The notes under the pieces were generated by a model. It did no database searches. It had not been told where the DNA came from and saw only the letters and a program-made list of their open reading frames with translations. From SXOA01 sp051004015 (lineage in GTDB: Bacteria > Planctomycetota > Planctomycetia > Pirellulales > Pirellulaceae): 64,000 nt of DNA. Position 1 is the first letter of the stretch. Every line of letters starts with the position of its first letter. This document shows positions 1-8,139 of this stretch, piece by piece. The stretch covers positions 62,001 through 126,000 of the forward strand of contig JBPCKT010000047.1 in the NCBI GenBank assembly GCA_051004015.1, written 5' to 3'. The position numbers and the translations under genes were made by a program.

Positions 1-1
1 G

Positions 2-919
2 CTCAAAAAGGTGCTCGTCGACCTCAAAACCCGCGTGGAAGGGGGCGAGGACTTTTCCTCCGCACTGTCGCGGCACAGCAGGCACTTCGACAAGACCTAT
101 ATCTCGCTCGTCAAAGCCAGCGAACACACCGGAACCCTCGGCGAGATGCTGGAAAACATCTCCGACTATCTCCGCAAGCAACTGGAGACGCGGCAGAAGG
201 TGAAGGCCGCGATGGCCTACCCCGGCATCATGCTCACGCTGGCCGTGGGGGTCACCATCTTCATGTTGACCTACGTGCTGCCGAAGTTCACTCCGCTGTT
301 CAACCGCAAAGGGATGAAGCTCCCCATCGCCACAAAAATCCTGATGGCCGCTTCCGATGCCATGCTCCACTATTGGTATCTGTGGCTGATCGGCATCGTC
401 GCCCTGATCATCGTCTACGTCTTCGGCAGCAAGACGGAGGCGGGGCGGAAATTCTTGGACAGCGTGAAGCTCAATCTCCCCATCATCGGCCAGCTCAACC
501 GCAAGATCATCATCAGCCGCAGCATGAGGACGCTGGGGACCATGATCGGGGCGGGCGTGAGCATGCTCGACGCCATCCGCCTGGCCGCCGAGGTCTCCGG
601 CAACATCTACTACGAGCAAATCTGGTTGCACGTGCTGGACCAGATTACCCAGGGGAAGCGGGTGGCCGAATCGCTGGTGGGCAACAAGCTCTTCCCCTCC
701 ACGCTCGTGCAGATGATCGCCAGCGGCGAAGAGACCGGCAAACTGGACAAAGTGCTGGCCAAAGTCAGCACCTACTACGACCGCGAGGTGGAAACCAGCA
801 TCAAATCGGCCACCAGCCTGATCGAGCCGATCCTGATCGTCGGCATGGGCATCGTTGTCGGCAGCATCGCCATGGGCCTGCTCCTCCCCATCTTCCAGCT
901 CAGCAAGCCGTCGCACTGA
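2..919 (+). CDS. Type II secretion / type IV pilus inner-membrane platform protein GspF/PilC family (5' truncated by window edge)
   Basis: The reading frame is open from the window edge and ends at 919 with the tail LPIFQLSKPSH. About 305 residues are visible; the family is usually about 400, so roughly the first 100 lie outside. Two copies of the T2SSF domain are visible. Each has a cytoplasmic helical bundle with the typical GEETGKLDKVL-type motif (HTGTLGEMLENISDYL near the start, SGEETGKLDKVLAKVSTYY near residue 240). Membrane segments follow at about 70-95 and 125-145, and a last one near 270-295. GspF/PilC proteins form the inner-membrane platform that couples the secretion ATPase to pseudopilus assembly. 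GspF and PilC cannot be told apart here because the neighbouring ATPase gene is not in view. Confidence 0.93.
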   Translation, partial: LKKVLVDLKTRVEGGEDFSSALSRHSRHFDKTYISLVKASEHTGTLGEMLENISDYLRKQLETRQKVKAAMAYPGIMLTLAVGVTIFMLTYVLPKFTPLFNRKGMKLPIATKILMAASDAMLHYWYLWLIGIVALIIVYVFGSKTEAGRKFLDSVKLNLPIIGQLNRKIIISRSMRTLGTMIGAGVSMLDAIRLAAEVSGNIYYEQIWLHVLDQITQGKRVAESLVGNKLFPSTLVQMIASGEETGKLDKVLAKVSTYYDREVETSIKSATSLIEPILIVGMGIVVGSIAMGLLLPIFQLSKPSH

Positions 920-979
920 GAGCCTCCCTCTCCCTTGGGGAGTGGGCCGGGGTGAGGGCCAACCCCCCGATTGAGGCAT

Positions 980-1063
980 GCTGAAAAACCCCCCTGGTTT
1001 TTCATCGCTAGCCCCGAGTACGGGGGCCCCATATTCGCTGAATAACCCCCAGGGTTTTTCAGC
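980..1063. repeat. Long inverted repeat downstream of gspF
   Basis: GCTGAAAAACCC at 980-991 pairs with GGGTTTTTCAGC at 1052-1063. Internal sub-repeats (CCTGGTTTTTC and AACCCCCAGGG) allow two smaller nested hairpins. The structure could act as a transcription terminator for gspF or be a small mobile or REP-like element. The middle has no coding character. Confidence 0.6.
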
Positions 1064-1183
1064 ACCAGGGGGGTCGCTATCCCCCGAAAATAGGATGACG
1101 TTGTTCATGGTCTTCACCGCGATCTAGTTCGTAGTCACATGTTTCCGTGGGTTCCAACCCGCACCAGCCGATTCCCGCGCCGT

Positions 1184-1206
1184 GGGACAACCTGCCAGGT
1201 TGTCCC
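1184..1206. repeat. Perfect hairpin GGGACAACCT-gcc-AGGTTGTCCC
   Basis: Two perfectly complementary 10-mers are separated by 3 bases. A pyrimidine-rich stretch with short T runs follows (CCGTTTTCGTTTG). This could be a terminator hairpin or a dispersed palindromic repeat. It lies between the inverted repeat at 980-1063 and the duplicated gspF tail. Confidence 0.5.
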
Positions 1207-1364
1207 CTCCGTTTTCGTTTGCACATTTCCTCCGCACCCCTCGCGCCGTCGTCTATCTATTCTATCGTACACATATACAGTTGTCACCGTCAAGAGCCCC
1301 GCGGCAAGAATTCGGGAAATAGTTCCCAGCCCCCAGAAAATGGGCCCAAAAGAAGGGCTTCAGG

Positions 1365-1487
1365 ATCTCGCAGGCAGCCACCTACAGGACCGAGCCGATC
1401 ATGAACATCGGCATGGGCATCGTCGTCGGCGGCATCGCTATGGGGCTGCTCCTGCCCATCTTCCAGCTCAGCAAGCCGTCGCATTGA
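1365..1487 (+). pseudogene. Degenerate duplicate of the gspF C-terminal codons
   Basis: From 1392 the frame reads EPIMNIGMGIVVGGIAMG and continues LLLPIFQLSKPSH-stop, nearly identical to the last 32 residues of the gspF-like gene ending at 919. Upstream the similarity fades within about 10 residues (ISQAATYRT against the intact SIKSATSLI). No start, ribosome site or further GspF sequence precedes it. It is most simply the remnant of a tandem duplication or of recombination in which only the 3' end survived. Synonymous and non-synonymous differences show that it has been diverging for some time. Confidence 0.8.
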
Positions 1488-1517
1488 CCGTCAGGACGAT
1501 TTGGCCTCATTCCGAAG

Positions 1518-2822
1518 CTACCAGCCAAAGGGATTCCAGTACCAAGTCCCGTCCTTCTTTTTCATGACAACCATCAAATTGTCGTCTTCCCCGACGGTCG
1601 GGTAATAGTTTAGTTTGCTCTTCAGAATCATCTTTCCGATGTCTTGGGTTCCTTTGAGCTTCCAACTAACAACGATAACCTTGGTATTTTTACCAGAGTA
1701 GTCACCTGCGTCGGCTTCCATTGAAGCCACAAAATCAATGGGCTCGGAATGGGCGGTGGAAACCGATTTTATGATCTCCCGTTCCCGCTTTTGAAGTTGG
1801 TCGAGCTCGGTTTCCAATCGCGTTATTTCCGGGCGAGACATCTCTTCGTGACGAAATTGGCGGTCAAACAATTCCCCTTTGGACATCAGCGTCTCTCGCA
1901 TCGTCTTCACGTCCTTTTGACTGATGGCAGCGGTGAACCGCTCGTATTCCTTCTGGGCTTCTAATACTAGAGTTTCTGCTTCACTTTTCGTAAGTACTCT
2001 AATAGTCTCGACTCCCTGAATCTTTCTGATGCGCCACGCTTCTCGGAGTGTTACCAGTTGATTAGGAGTCGGGGGCGCTGGAAGTCCCATCAAGCTCCGT
2101 TTGTCCGCTGGAATTAAGTGGAACTGTAAGAGGCAATCGTCACGCCGCTGCCAGTCCAAACCTCGCTTCTCGATGGTATCCAGGCCATGACCCACCCTAA
2201 CGAGTATATCAAGATGTAATCGATTCTTCCAATAGGACAGGCGGATGGGGTCCTTAACCTGCGCGACGACCATTTCAGAACGCTTGACGATTCCAGGATC
2301 CTTGGCGTAGCCCATGGTGTCGAGAATCATGGCTTGAATCTCGTCCTCGGAACGAACATCAGCCCGATCTCCTTTGTAAAGTCGAAGGGGCTCGCCTTCC
2401 CAGAACGCCGGTTGCTGGATGTCCGCAAGTAGTTCCTTCGCGCCGGGAACATCGCGACGCGCCAGTAATCCCAGCGAATTGATTGCAGACGCTGCTCCGA
2501 ACGCCTTTTCTGGATCGTGCTCCCCTCGTGCGTCCTTTTCAAGAATTCTTCGGATAAAGGCCACATCGCGTTGTGTTCCGACGCAACCTATAGTGGTCCA
2601 AGTCGTTTTTCCCGGCAAATCGGGATACTGCCTTAGCATCCGCCGCAGTGTCGGCAACACGGAGGGATTGACGAACATCAGAACTTTAAACTCGGAATCG
2701 CCCCCTCGAAACATAGCTCCGAGCGACTCTTCACGGCTCAAAACCGCATCATTTGCTAGCGTGGTGACCTGAACGCTGAGAACCGCAAAGAAGCACGCGA
2801 TATAGAGTAATTTACTGAGCAC
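1518..2822 (-). CDS. Secreted protein of unknown function with HEAT-like helices
   Basis: The product has 434 residues from a GTG start, preceded by a GGAAGGG-type ribosome site. It begins with a clear signal peptide (hydrophobic residues 4-22, cleavage probably near TTLA-ND). The first 150 residues are short helical pairs (VLPTLRRMLRQYP, VAFIRRILEKDA, NSLGLLARRDVPGAKELL), suggestive of HEAT/ARM-like repeats. Residues 270-370 look coiled and charged (KSEAETLVLEAQKEYERF, ITRLETELDQLQKREREI). The gene starts 24 bp after the Calx-beta gene stop on the same strand, so the two are probably co-transcribed. Base composition is AT-richer than most of the window, a possible sign of later acquisition. 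I do not recognise a named family. Confidence 0.8.
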   Translation of the reverse strand: MLSKLLYIACFFAVLSVQVTTLANDAVLSREESLGAMFRGGDSEFKVLMFVNPSVLPTLRRMLRQYPDLPGKTTWTTIGCVGTQRDVAFIRRILEKDARGEHDPEKAFGAASAINSLGLLARRDVPGAKELLADIQQPAFWEGEPLRLYKGDRADVRSEDEIQAMILDTMGYAKDPGIVKRSEMVVAQVKDPIRLSYWKNRLHLDILVRVGHGLDTIEKRGLDWQRRDDCLLQFHLIPADKRSLMGLPAPPTPNQLVTLREAWRIRKIQGVETIRVLTKSEAETLVLEAQKEYERFTAAISQKDVKTMRETLMSKGELFDRQFRHEEMSRPEITRLETELDQLQKREREIIKSVSTAHSEPIDFVASMEADAGDYSGKNTKVIVVSWKLKGTQDIGKMILKSKLNYYPTVGEDDNLMVVMKKKDGTWYWNPFGW

Positions 2823-2846
2823 TTATTAAAACCCTTCCCGTGAGAA

Positions 2847-5564
2847 TCACCGCTGCTCAAAACTCAAGGCTTGCTCGCGAGTTAGTGATCTTGCAGTAGT
2901 CCCCGCATAAAACATGATGTTTTCGGCATCACCAAGGCCGTGGAGATCGTCCCAGCCGAGTTGGTGTCCGTACTCGTGAATAATTACATTGCCCATACTA
3001 GTCGCGTCAAGTCGATTCCATTCAATGATTGATGAGTGTACATGAGGAAATGTAATTCCAAGTGTTCCGTTATCAGCTCCACCTGCGTCGGGCAATTGAA
3101 TGTTGTTTACAAAAATCAAGTCCGTGCCGAGCGTCGAAATGAAGTGCCGCGCCATGGCGCTATCGACGATGGGATCACGGCCCCCGTTCTGGAAGGACGC
3201 AACCGTGCCGATGCGGAAGTCGATCAAAGACCGGAAATCGGTGAGGCTGTCGCGCTGCAGCCCCATATATCCTCCCAGGACGATGGCTGTCTCGGCATAA
3301 TTCTGGTCAAAGGTAGTTATCGCATCTGAATAGGCAACATCCAGCGTAATAACGGAGCTCTCTCGGATTTCGATCCCCAACTTTTCGATCTTTGGTTCAT
3401 CCGACTGATAGGATCCGTTATCATTCGTGTCATAGTAAAAGCGGACCGTTGCGGACGCAAAGCTGGCATCCGCCCCTTGCATTTGGCGGCTAAACGTCGT
3501 CCCTGCTCCGGACTTGGTTATCTCGTCAACGATGCCCTCATTGCGCATTTCATAACGAAACAACGAGGAATTGGTCTGTACACCCGACAGGGCAAAACTA
3601 AACGTGCCAAAGACTTCCATACGCTCGCTATCGCGCAGCGGAAACGCGGTGAATTCGATAGGGCCGTCAGCGATGCGCCGATGGGGAATCTGAGCGCCGG
3701 TGAAATCGACGGCATTGACGAGAATCGATTGTGTCATGCTCCCTGTTCCAAACGCTCCGTCGAGATTCAAATCGAGGTGCAGTGAGATCAGCCCCGATGC
3801 GCCGGTCAGGCGGTGCATGTCGGTGCCTGTTCCAGTCGCAAACACACCCGGCTCGAACACGAGTTGAAAATCGGAAGGTTTGATCAGGCCGATGGCCTCG
3901 GCGTTCGCGGGGTCGGTCACGATCGTGACATCAATCCAGTTCTGGTCGCTGACGGTCCACGCTGTTAAAGTCGGGGTCGTTGCGGTTATTCGGTTAGAGG
4001 TGTCGTCGTGATAACCAAACCCGTAATCTGAGTAATGTACCTCGGTCGCCGTTAACTCGCTGAATCCCGTATTGCTAACCGTCGCGGTAAAGAACTTCGT
4101 GTTGCTGTTGCCGTTTGAGTCGGTCGCAACAACCGTCATGGTGTAGCCCGTGGGGCTAGCATCGTGCGCAAGGAAGTTTAGGCGTCCGCTCAGGGAAAAT
4201 CCTTGCGAAGTAGCGGTAATCACCAGCGGGCCGGCTGGCGCGCCAGTGATCGTGTAAGTAATCTGCGAGGCGGGAGTATCGTTATCGACGCTGGGGATAT
4301 CAAGGCTGATCTCTTGCCCCTCACTCCAGGCATAAGTGGTCGTCGGAACGCCTGCTAAATCCGGTGCATAGTCGTCGTTTTCAATCGTGATTTCGGCAAC
4401 ATTCGCAGGGTCAATTCGGCAGGCGCCAGCCGCGACGACTCGGGCGGTGAACTTTTCATTCGGCTCCGCCTTGTTGTCGCTAATCACCTGGTAGGTGAGT
4501 GCCGTGAACGGCTGCGTCTGGCCGGCGGGGATCACGACGGTTTTCGCGCCCCCCACGTAATCTTGATCGCCGGTTTGTGCGGTATCATCGGCCGTCGTCA
4601 CTTGGACCGTGACATCCGTTTCCACGGCGAACTGCATCGAAACCAGAATGGTCACGTTATGCGAACCGCTATCCCCTTCGACCGTCGATGCATTGGCAAT
4701 CGTCACAAATGGAGGATCCTTGATGACCAGAGTCGCGGTAGCGGTGTCCACGATGTATTCTACCGGTCCCGCGCCGGGGGCGACGTGATCCAAGAGTTCC
4801 AGGATGACCGTTTCATTTCCTTCGTCGATCCCGTCGTCATAGGCATCAATCGAGACCGTTGCTTCTGTCTGGCCACTGACGAAGGCAATCTGATACGGCT
4901 GAATGCTGGGCAGATAGTCGGCGTCCGGGACCGTTGCTCCGGCATCATCCATCTTGGCCTGTGAACTTGCGTCAAACTGGAAGTACAGGGTTTGCGCGGG
5001 CAAGATCGCGGTGGACGTACGCGAAATCTTGAAGCGACCCAGAGTCAACGCTTCGACCGCGTCATTCAGCTTGGCGACGCTGTAATGAACCTGTCCTGCA
5101 GGAGGAGGCGGGGGAGGCGGGGGTGGGGGCGGAGGGGGCGGTGGATAGGGTCCGCCTCCGCCGCCACCAGGATCACCGCCGCCGGGGGGCGGTGGAGGTG
5201 GAGGCGGATAGGGTCCGCCGCCGCCGGTGGGGGGTGTCACGTCGTCAATGACGACGGTGCGGGTATTGTTGTAGAGATCGACGTTGGCGCCGGTGGCGCT
5301 CTCGATTTGGACCGCGAAGGTCTCGCCATCATCCAGAACGGAATCGGTGAGCGTCGCAACCATGACGCCGGTTTGGGTCATGCCGGGGGGGATGGTGGCG
5401 GTGCCCGAAGCCCCTTGATAATCGGAACCTTCGGTCGCCGTGCCCGGCGTCGTGTGCCACGGGATATCGACCTGCTCCATGACCGGTTCGCTAAGGACAA
5501 AGTAAAAGGCCGCCATGTTCCCTTCCGGGACGTGGTAATTGGGCGATGGCGTGTAGACTCCCAC
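2847..5564 (-). CDS. Large secreted Calx-beta repeat protein with C-terminal metzincin-like protease domain (N-terminus in another frame)
   Basis: The open frame gives 905 residues from a GTG at 5564, but this starts inside the first Calx-beta domain (GVYTPSPNYHVPEGN). Calx-beta-like modules occupy about 1-110, 160-280 and 285-395. The first two are separated by a Pro/Gly-only linker (about 112-155). A cadherin-like segment follows near 400-500. The C-terminus carries HEYGHQLGWDD at 863-873 and a Met-turn-like NIM at 882-884. This fits the HExxHxxGxxD zinc site of metzincins that use Asp as third ligand (snapalysin-like). The true N-terminus seems to lie upstream in another frame (5565-5718). 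The protein is probably exported and surface-attached or extracellular. The substrate is unknown. Confidence 0.85.
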   Translation of the reverse strand: MGVYTPSPNYHVPEGNMAAFYFVLSEPVMEQVDIPWHTTPGTATEGSDYQGASGTATIPPGMTQTGVMVATLTDSVLDDGETFAVQIESATGANVDLYNNTRTVVIDDVTPPTGGGGPYPPPPPPPPGGGDPGGGGGGPYPPPPPPPPPPPPPPPAGQVHYSVAKLNDAVEALTLGRFKISRTSTAILPAQTLYFQFDASSQAKMDDAGATVPDADYLPSIQPYQIAFVSGQTEATVSIDAYDDGIDEGNETVILELLDHVAPGAGPVEYIVDTATATLVIKDPPFVTIANASTVEGDSGSHNVTILVSMQFAVETDVTVQVTTADDTAQTGDQDYVGGAKTVVIPAGQTQPFTALTYQVISDNKAEPNEKFTARVVAAGACRIDPANVAEITIENDDYAPDLAGVPTTTYAWSEGQEISLDIPSVDNDTPASQITYTITGAPAGPLVITATSQGFSLSGRLNFLAHDASPTGYTMTVVATDSNGNSNTKFFTATVSNTGFSELTATEVHYSDYGFGYHDDTSNRITATTPTLTAWTVSDQNWIDVTIVTDPANAEAIGLIKPSDFQLVFEPGVFATGTGTDMHRLTGASGLISLHLDLNLDGAFGTGSMTQSILVNAVDFTGAQIPHRRIADGPIEFTAFPLRDSERMEVFGTFSFALSGVQTNSSLFRYEMRNEGIVDEITKSGAGTTFSRQMQGADASFASATVRFYYDTNDNGSYQSDEPKIEKLGIEIRESSVITLDVAYSDAITTFDQNYAETAIVLGGYMGLQRDSLTDFRSLIDFRIGTVASFQNGGRDPIVDSAMARHFISTLGTDLIFVNNIQLPDAGGADNGTLGITFPHVHSSIIEWNRLDATSMGNVIIHEYGHQLGWDDLHGLGDAENIMFYAGTTARSLTREQALSFEQR

Positions 5565-5718
5565 CGTCGCCGTGAGAAGCGCGCGGTCCTCCAGTTGCTC
5601 TCCATGAAGCGAGCAGGTCCGCGGCGGCGGTTGTTTCCGAGACTTGACTGGGGGGGGGGGCGATACGGAAGCCCAACAGGCGAAGCGTCTTGTCCCAGAA
5701 CCGCAGCGGCTTAGGCAT
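5565..5718 (-). pseudogene. Probable N-terminal exon-like segment of the Calx-beta protein, separated by a frameshift at an 11-G tract
   Basis: On the minus strand an ATG at 5718 opens MPKPLRFWDKTLRLLGFRIA in one frame. The in-frame sequence just before the annotated GTG reads CSLHGEQLEDRALLTATV in the next frame. The LEDRALLTA block is the N-terminal hallmark of many large planctomycete exported proteins and should be joined to the basic N-terminus. The switch falls at the run of 11 G (5650-5660). Ten G would fuse both parts into one protein of about 955 residues. The cause may be a sequencing or assembly error, slippage-based phase variation, or a recent inactivating mutation. Confidence 0.7.
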
Positions 5719-5838
5719 GGCGGACCTCAGAATTTCTTTCGCGGATTTCAGAGGGGAGACTTCCCCAACCTCGACAAACGCGATTCTAACGGCTGGGAAG
5801 GGAATGTCAATCATTTTCCTTGTCCCGTTGATCGGCAC

Positions 5839-5870
5839 TCTCACCCAGCCCTCTCCCCAGGGGAGAGGAA
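5839..5870. repeat. CTCACCCAGCCCTCTCCCC dispersed palindromic repeat
   Basis: CCTCTCCCC (5850-5858) and GGGGAGAGG (5860-5868) form a perfect 9-bp hairpin preceded by CTCACCCAGC. A related copy in opposite orientation lies at about 924-958, and a fragment at about 57374-57388 (CCTAGGGGAGAGGAAG). These are small non-coding repeats sitting between genes. Confidence 0.6.
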
Positions 5871-5925
5871 GGTTCTCGCCCATCGACAGAGCGTTGCCCG
5901 TGGGCCAGAATATGCCCACGCACCT

Positions 5926-6354
5926 ATGTCACTTGCCGAAATCCTTGCCGCCATTCCGCATCGCCCGCCGATGCTGCTCGTCGATGAAATCATCGAGCGG
6001 GGGGAAGGGCGAATTGTTTGCCAGAAGACCTTCCGGGCCGAGGAGTTTTTCTTTCAGGGGCACTATCCCGGCTTCCCCATTGTCCCCGGCGTGATCCTCT
6101 GCGAAGCGGCCATGCAGGCGGGGGCCGTCCTGATCAGCAGCCAGATTACGGCGGGAGAAAAGGTTCCCGTGGCCGGCCGCCTGAAAGACGTTAAGTTCAA
6201 GCGGATGGTCCGGCCTGGGGATAGCATCCTGATCGAAGCCAGTTTGAACGAGCGCGCGCAAGGCGCGTTCTTTCTCTCCGCAAAAGTCAGCGTGGATGGC
6301 ACGTTAGCGGTCACCTTGAGCTTCGTCGTTACCCTGGCAGCCATGATCCCTTAG
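5926..6354 (+). CDS. fabZ: FabZ-like 3-hydroxyacyl-[acyl-carrier-protein] dehydratase
   Basis: The product has 142 residues, the usual FabZ length. It dehydrates 3-hydroxyacyl-ACP in the fatty acid elongation cycle in the cytoplasm. The hot-dog fold signature is present: PHRPPMLLVDEI at the N-terminus, the catalytic His in GHYPGFPIVPG (His46) and the catalytic acid in CEAAMQAG (Glu60). The ATG at 5926 is chosen because homologous sequence begins there; the frame is open further upstream but carries only repeat sequence. fabI begins 42 bp downstream in the same direction, so two fatty-acid-synthesis steps are probably co-expressed. FabZ and related lipid-modifying hot-dog enzymes (for example FabA-like or PVC hopanoid or DHA genes) are hard to separate by eye. 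Confidence 0.9.
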   Translation: MSLAEILAAIPHRPPMLLVDEIIERGEGRIVCQKTFRAEEFFFQGHYPGFPIVPGVILCEAAMQAGAVLISSQITAGEKVPVAGRLKDVKFKRMVRPGDSILIEASLNERAQGAFFLSAKVSVDGTLAVTLSFVVTLAAMIP

Positions 6355-6396
6355 CAGTCTTTCGGCAGGCATCGCGGCGAGGGTATCCTGATTCGT

Positions 6397-7197
6397 ATGG
6401 ACTACCTCTCCCTTTCCGGAAAATCCTTTCTCGTCTTCGGCGTAGCCAACAAGAAGTCCGTGGCCTGGCACGTGGGGAAGTCGCTCGCCGAGTGCGGGGC
6501 GAAGGTGACGTATGTGGTGCGGAACGCAGAGCGGAAGGAGAACGCGGCCAAACTGCTGGCGGGGTGCGACGTCCTGGTCTGCGATGTGGAGCACGAGGAG
6601 CAGATTGCCCGGCTGCGGGATGAGCTGGCCGCGAAGGGGGACAGGTTTCACGGATTGCTGCATTCCATCGCGTTTGCGGATTACACCGACGGGATGAAGC
6701 CGTTCCACGAGACGCCGAAGCGGGCGTTTTTGCGAGCGATGGATATATCCTGCTACTCACTGATTGCCATCTCCAATGCCCTGAAGGACCATTTGGAGCA
6801 GGATGCCTCGGTGGTGACCGTCTCCATCTCCACCACTCGCATGGCCAGCGAAAACTACGGCTACATGGCCCCTATCAAAGCGGCTCTCGACTCCTCCCTG
6901 GCGTTCCTGACCAAGTCGTTCAGCCGCTTCTCGAAGGTGCGATTCAACGCAGTGGCCCCCGGTCTGCTCAAGACTTCCGCCTCGGCCGGCATCCCCGGCT
7001 ACGTGGAGTCCTACCTCTACGCCGAGCAAATCATCCCCCGCAAGGCAGCGGTCCAGACCCAGGAAGCTGCCGACGTGGCGGTCTTCCTGCTCAGCCCGCG
7101 AAGCAGCGGCATCGTGGCACAGAACATCGTGGTGGATGCGGGGATGAGCATCAATTACTTCGACGCGGACTTGGTGAACAGGGCGATGCGGGAGTAG
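6397..7197 (+). CDS. fabI: Enoyl-[acyl-carrier-protein] reductase (NADH) FabI
   Basis: The product has 266 residues, typical for FabI. It reduces the trans-2-enoyl-ACP double bond in the last step of each fatty acid elongation cycle. It is a divergent short-chain dehydrogenase. The nucleotide-binding motif is the FabI type, FGVANKKSVAWHVGKSL (14-30). The catalytic Tyr154 and Lys161 are spaced as in FabI (NYGYMAPIK). The C-terminal ISSGIV-type loop appears as SSGIVAQNIVVDAGMSI. The gene follows the fabZ-like gene directly. A FabI-type enzyme is the family targeted by triclosan, but no prediction of sensitivity is made here. Confidence 0.95.
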   Translation: MDYLSLSGKSFLVFGVANKKSVAWHVGKSLAECGAKVTYVVRNAERKENAAKLLAGCDVLVCDVEHEEQIARLRDELAAKGDRFHGLLHSIAFADYTDGMKPFHETPKRAFLRAMDISCYSLIAISNALKDHLEQDASVVTVSISTTRMASENYGYMAPIKAALDSSLAFLTKSFSRFSKVRFNAVAPGLLKTSASAGIPGYVESYLYAEQIIPRKAAVQTQEAADVAVFLLSPRSSGIVAQNIVVDAGMSINYFDADLVNRAMRE

Positions 7198-7311
7198 GTC
7201 GCTGGGCATGCGGTTAACTTCGATGGGAATCTTCGGTTACAACGACGGCTCATGGCCCTTGGGAGGGCCGGTTGTGCCAACTATAATCGCCGCCTAACGA
7301 AAGGGTTCCCG

Positions 7312-8139
7312 ATGCGGATTGGCGCTGTTTCCTACCTGAATACGAAGCCGCTGGTATACCGGCTCGCGGAGTTTGCGCCGCGGGCGGAGGTGGTGTTTGA
7401 CTTCCCGAGCCGCCTGGCGGACGAGCTGGCGGCCGGCAAACTGGATGTTGCGCTCATCCCATCGGTCGAGTATTTTCAGAATCCCGACTACGCCATCATT
7501 TCCGATGCTTGCATCGGCTGTCGCGGGCCGGTCCTGAGTGTGAAGCTGCTCAGCCGCGTGCCGATGGACAAGATTCGCACGTTGGCAATGGATGAAGGCT
7601 CGCGGACCAGCGTCGCCCTGGTTCGCATCCTGCTCAAGGAGCGGTATGGCCTATCGCCGCGACTTTTGCCGTTCCCGCTCGGAATGTCTGCTGAGAACGT
7701 CGATGCCGATGCCGTGCTGATGATTGGCGACCGGGCCATGCACCCGCCCGGGGGATTTTCCCAGCAGTGGGATTTGGGGGATGAGTGGTGCCGCTGGGCG
7801 GAGTTGCCGTTTGTGTTTGCGATGTGGGTGGCGCGGAAGGAAATGTTCCCTGAGCTGAGCGAGATTGAAATCGCGCTGTCGCGAGCCAGAGATGCAGGAA
7901 TTGCAAATCTGGGAGAAATTGCCGAGCGAGAATCCGCCAACGTGGGGTTGGCCTACGAGCAATGCCTATCGTACTTGCGAGACAATTTGTACTTCTTTCT
8001 CGGTCCCCGCGAACAGCGCGGGTTGCAGTTATTTCGAGAACATGCGATGAGGCTAGGTCTTGCCCCCGCAGTCCCTGCTTGCCGAACGGGCGTTCGACTC
8101 GCTCCCCTCATTCGGGACGCAAAGGTAGAGCTTTCATGA
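7312..8139 (+). CDS. mqnA: Chorismate dehydratase MqnA (futalosine menaquinone pathway)
   Basis: The product has 275 residues. MqnA converts chorismate to 3-[(1-carboxyvinyl)oxy]benzoate, the entry step of the futalosine route to menaquinone. The family N-terminus MRIGAVSYLNTKPLVY is clear. It has the periplasmic-binding-protein-like fold with conserved IPSVEYFQNPDYAIISDACIG and MIGDRAM blocks. I start at the ATG at 7312 because homology begins there; the longer frame upstream is intergenic sequence. The stop overlaps the mqnC start as ATGA (8136-8139), so translation of the two is probably coupled. Confidence 0.93.
   Translation: MRIGAVSYLNTKPLVYRLAEFAPRAEVVFDFPSRLADELAAGKLDVALIPSVEYFQNPDYAIISDACIGCRGPVLSVKLLSRVPMDKIRTLAMDEGSRTSVALVRILLKERYGLSPRLLPFPLGMSAENVDADAVLMIGDRAMHPPGGFSQQWDLGDEWCRWAELPFVFAMWVARKEMFPELSEIEIALSRARDAGIANLGEIAERESANVGLAYEQCLSYLRDNLYFFLGPREQRGLQLFREHAMRLGLAPAVPACRTGVRLAPLIRDAKVELS

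Larger units (their letters stand above)
920..1517. other. Hairpin-rich intergenic region after gspF
   Basis: This 598-bp stretch holds no convincing intact gene. It contains a CCTCTCCC/GGTGAGGG-type repeat (about 924-958), a large inverted repeat at 980-1063, a perfect 10-bp hairpin at 1184-1206 and a decayed copy of the gspF 3' end at 1365-1487. It looks like an accumulation site for small repeats and duplication debris. Confidence 0.7.

Noticed and set aside
4992..5714. Plus-strand Arg/Gly-rich frame opposite the Calx-beta linker
   Set aside because: It is the antisense of a low-complexity Pro/Gly-coding tract, not a gene.
5644..5925. N-terminal extension of the FabZ-like protein
   Set aside because: The open frame runs through a palindromic intergenic repeat and over the start of the opposite-strand Calx-beta gene; FabZ homology begins at 5926.
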